Of a DNA stretch of 14,918 bases, positions 12,872 to 14,918 are shown piece by piece; the first letter of the stretch is position 1; each line of letters opens with the position of its first letter. The notes beneath the pieces are model-generated. The model ran no database searches. It was not told the origin of the DNA and saw only the letters and a list, made by a program, of their open reading frames with translations. A program made the translations under genes and the position numbers. Source of the stretch: Candidatus Saccharimonadota bacterium. Lineage in GTDB: Bacteria > Patescibacteriota > Saccharimonadia > Saccharimonadales > UBA4665. The stretch spans positions 1-14,918 of the forward strand of contig DAHVAE010000009.1 of NCBI GenBank assembly GCA_027314795.1, written 5' to 3'.

Positions 12872-13690
12872 ATGAAAAGTAAGTACTTATACGATTTAGA
12901 GGAAGCTAGCCAAAAACAGCTTGTCGGTGGCAAAGCCTATGGCTTAAACGAAATGATTCGCAAAGGTTTTAACGTTCCTAAAGGGTTTGTGATCTCTGTA
13001 AACTCCTTTATGAAAATGACCCCATCGTTGCAAAATTTAATATTAGCTGCTTTCGATAAATTGCAAGTAGGGTCTGTTGCAGTGCGCTCGAGTGCTATTA
13101 ATGAAGATGGTCTAGAAGACACCTGGGCGGGCCAACTTGAAACGTACCTTAATTGCAGGAGAGGCAACTTACTAAAAAGTGTTGAAGATTGTTGGAAATC
13201 AGCTAATTCTGCTCGGGCACAATCCTATGCGGATCAAAAAGACATTAATGGTACCGAGGTAGCAGTTATCGTTCAAGAAATGATTCAAAGCGAAAAAAGT
13301 GGGGTGGCTTTCTCTGTACATCCTATTTCGAATTACATTACACAAGTTGTTATTGAAGCTGGAATAGGGCTTGGTGAGGCGGTAGTTTCTGGACAGATAA
13401 CACCTGACACATACATTGTTGATAAAAAATCAGGTCAAATTATTGAAAAACATTTATCACATCAAAATAAGAAACTCGTCAGGAGTGATATACATACAAC
13501 GGTCTGGGAAAAAATTGGTTCCCATGGCAATAAGCAGAAGCTGACCAATGAACAGATTAAAGAGTTATGCGGGTTAACTACAGAGCTTGAAACATTTTTT
13601 GGATTTCCTGTTGATATCGAGTGGGCAATATATCAAGGTAAGATTTACGTTCTTCAATCTCGACCAATCACTACTCTAGGTCATGAGTAA
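12872..13690 (+). CDS. ATP-grasp (PPDK_N/PEP-synthase N-terminal) subunit of a split dikinase
   Basis: 272 aa, almost exactly one PPDK_N ATP-binding module. From ATG 12872: LVGGKAYGL with K21, VAVRSSAINEDG (R72), DTWAGQLETYLN, VIVQEMIQSEKSGVAFSVHP (~133-151), EAGIGLGEAVVSGQ, and the metal/ATP-binding DIEWAI...VLQSRPIT (E250, Q262, R264). In PEP synthase, PPDK and rifampin phosphotransferase this domain takes the beta-phosphate of ATP onto a histidine of a separate swivelling domain. Here that domain is encoded by the next gene, 17-29 nt downstream. A GTG at 12836 would extend the frame, but the -10 box between it and the ATG favours 12872. All visible catalytic residues are kept. Confidence 0.87.
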   Translation: MKSKYLYDLEEASQKQLVGGKAYGLNEMIRKGFNVPKGFVISVNSFMKMTPSLQNLILAAFDKLQVGSVAVRSSAINEDGLEDTWAGQLETYLNCRRGNLLKSVEDCWKSANSARAQSYADQKDINGTEVAVIVQEMIQSEKSGVAFSVHPISNYITQVVIEAGIGLGEAVVSGQITPDTYIVDKKSGQIIEKHLSHQNKKLVRSDIHTTVWEKIGSHGNKQKLTNEQIKELCGLTTELETFFGFPVDIEWAIYQGKIYVLQSRPITTLGHE

Positions 13691-13719
13691 TATACAATAT
13701 CTATGAAATGAGGGCATTA

Positions 13720-14817
13720 ATGACAGACGACAAATTAGCAGAACTACTAAAAACTCAAAAATCACTCACAGAGTGGCTGGAAGATATTAAGCATTCTGAT
13801 GCTGCCCTCATACGTAAGGAAGATAATGAGAAGCGTGAACGACTAAAAGTACTGAACGAAGCTATAGATCTTCCTTTTGATAAGCCAACACAGTTTGATG
13901 CAGATGAACTCAATGATGGCAATAAAAAGTTTAAAAGGTTCTTGGAAGAGCGAGGCGATGAGCTGTGTGCCTTACGTTTAATGCCTAAAGAGGATAATTT
14001 ACCGAAGCTTCGTATGCGTGGGAAAACCATAAAAGGTGCTTACGTATGGTTTAAAGAGCAGGAAATTATCCAAAAAGATTATCGAGCCGATTTTGTCCCT
14101 CATGCACCCGACTCTTCATGGGCCACTATCTTCATTGTAAATAAATATGGAATCCAGGGTGAGATTATTTATGGTGGCCATCATCAGCTTACCCAAGGGT
14201 TCCACGATAGTGCTAGGCCGCATATATTCAGGTATGACTTTGAAAAATGGAGTATCTTGCCCCGTAACGATAAAGCCCTGGAACATTTGAAGAAACTAGC
14301 CAGCTTTATTCATGTTTCAGACCGAAAAAAGCAGGAAGAACTAAAGAAAAAACTCGGTGCAACCTTCACGCACGATTATCTAATGGGTTATTTTGAAACA
14401 ACAGATTCTTCAATGGGAACATGGTATATAGACTATAGCCAGTCACTCGGGAACATGTATGCCGACACCATTGTAAAAACAGAGCTACCAAAAGAAGGTG
14501 CATTAGTTATCGGCCAAACAGGAAGCTCCGGGAAAGTACAAGGTAGAGTATGTATAGTCGATCCTGATAGTCTTGATGTAGATTTTCCAGAAAATGGAGT
14601 GTTAGTTTGCGCCGTAACAACACCTAACTATGTCCCATTAATGCAGAAAGCAAGCGCAATTATTACCGATCAGGGCGGAATACTCTCTCACGCTGCAATC
14701 GTTGCAAGAGAACTACATAAGCCCTGTATTGTTGGTACAGGCACTGCTACAACAAAGCTCAAAAATAATGACTTAGTAATAGTTGATGGCAATACTGGCA
14801 CTGTAAATATCGTATAG
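13720..14817 (+). CDS. Phosphohistidine-domain subunit of a split, rifampin-phosphotransferase-like dikinase
   Basis: The last ~90 residues are a PEP-utiliser mobile domain: GKVQGRVCIV, VLVCAVTTPNYVPLMQKASAI, then DQGGILSHAAIVAREL with the phosphoryl-carrier His in SHAA, and a VDGNTGTV end. The first ~270 residues are charged, partly coiled-coil at the start, with a central region (KGAYVWFKEQ, HQLTQGFHD) I do not recognise, likely the acceptor-binding part. No PEP/pyruvate TIM barrel follows, so the pair resembles rifampin phosphotransferase layout (ATP-grasp, substrate domain, His domain) cut into two proteins rather than PEP synthase. Start at 13720 is chosen for GAGGG 5 nt upstream; ATG 13708 is the alternative. 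The acceptor molecule is unknown. Confidence 0.8.
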   Translation: MTDDKLAELLKTQKSLTEWLEDIKHSDAALIRKEDNEKRERLKVLNEAIDLPFDKPTQFDADELNDGNKKFKRFLEERGDELCALRLMPKEDNLPKLRMRGKTIKGAYVWFKEQEIIQKDYRADFVPHAPDSSWATIFIVNKYGIQGEIIYGGHHQLTQGFHDSARPHIFRYDFEKWSILPRNDKALEHLKKLASFIHVSDRKKQEELKKKLGATFTHDYLMGYFETTDSSMGTWYIDYSQSLGNMYADTIVKTELPKEGALVIGQTGSSGKVQGRVCIVDPDSLDVDFPENGVLVCAVTTPNYVPLMQKASAIITDQGGILSHAAIVARELHKPCIVGTGTATTKLKNNDLVIVDGNTGTVNIV

Positions 14818-14818
14818 C

Positions 14819-14862
14819 TATGGTTCGAATATCTCACGGACATTAGAAAATTTCGAACCATA
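14819..14862. repeat. Perfect 11-bp inverted repeat after the dikinase stop
   Basis: TATGGTTCGAA (14819-14829) and its exact complement (14852-14862) flank 22 nt, starting one base after the stop codon. It could cap the transcript as a large-loop hairpin, but no T-tract follows, so it is not called a terminator. Confidence 0.55.
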
Positions 14863-14904
14863 TGTTCAGATAAGAATTAATTCATGGTACACCTTCCAGA
14901 TTCG

Positions 14905-14918
14905 GCTTGGAACCGCCT
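14905..14918. repeat. 14-bp direct repeat, right copy
   Basis: Same 14 bases as 12719-12732. It runs into the window's end, so the match may be longer. Read on the minus strand, it again encodes RRFQA, then stops 8 codons later. Confidence 0.55.

Noticed and set aside
13755..14030. Minus-strand open frame rich in Ser/Arg/Leu opposite the phosphohistidine subunit
   Set aside because: Composition typical of the reverse complement of a charged Lys/Glu coding region, with no promoter; the plus-strand gene has a clear domain.
1..14918. tRNA, rRNA genes or insertion sequences
   Set aside because: No cloverleaf with matching acceptor and T-arm, no rRNA-like stretch, and no transposase or terminal inverted repeats of an IS were found on either strand by eye.

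Overview
The window reads like an AT-rich (about 40% GC by eye) bacterial chromosome using the standard code: TGA is a genuine stop in at least two genes. Small, tightly packed genes, a long LCP (LytR-CpsA-Psr) wall protein and pervasive start codons lying 6-10 nt behind a -10 box suggest a Patescibacteria/CPR genome, possibly Saccharibacteria. That placement is inference; no rRNA or other marker gene is present.

Left part (1-5420), chromosome-like: the 3' end of valS converges on an XRE-HAD fusion regulator. A perfect 11-bp inverted repeat separates this regulator from a divergent PIG-L/LmbE deacetylase. Next come an LCP-family cell-wall glycopolymer transferase, a 50-aa ORF, a membrane-anchored phosphoesterase and a small single-pass membrane protein. 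These look like envelope functions.

Middle part (5460-10540), accessory and decaying: a truncated ABC-ATPase remnant, a GDP-mannose-mannosyl-hydrolase-like NUDIX gene, a DUF2268-type HExxH protein, a broken RelBE-like module, a broken two-helix membrane protein, two intact AbrB-PIN (VapBC-like) modules each with a palindrome over its promoter, and an SDR dehydrogenase. Three copies of a 115-130 bp repeat in one orientation sit between these units, and a degenerate copy of the NUDIX upstream region lies at 10457-10500. This resembles a cassette-like gain-and-loss region.

Right part (10505-14918): a strong extended -10 promoter drives a coupled unit of an unknown 146-aa protein, an AAA_28-type P-loop protein and a C2H2-finger-like 100-aa protein. 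Convergent to it is an unknown gene split by a -1 frameshift at an A8 run. The window ends with a two-gene dikinase: an ATP-grasp PPDK_N-like subunit and a separate subunit ending in a PEP-utiliser phosphohistidine domain, with no PEP/pyruvate barrel. Together they resemble a split rifampin-phosphotransferase-like enzyme. A 14-bp direct repeat flanks this pair.

Most promoters have an extended -10 (TGn) and an ATG about where transcription should start, so leaderless mRNAs appear to be the rule here.
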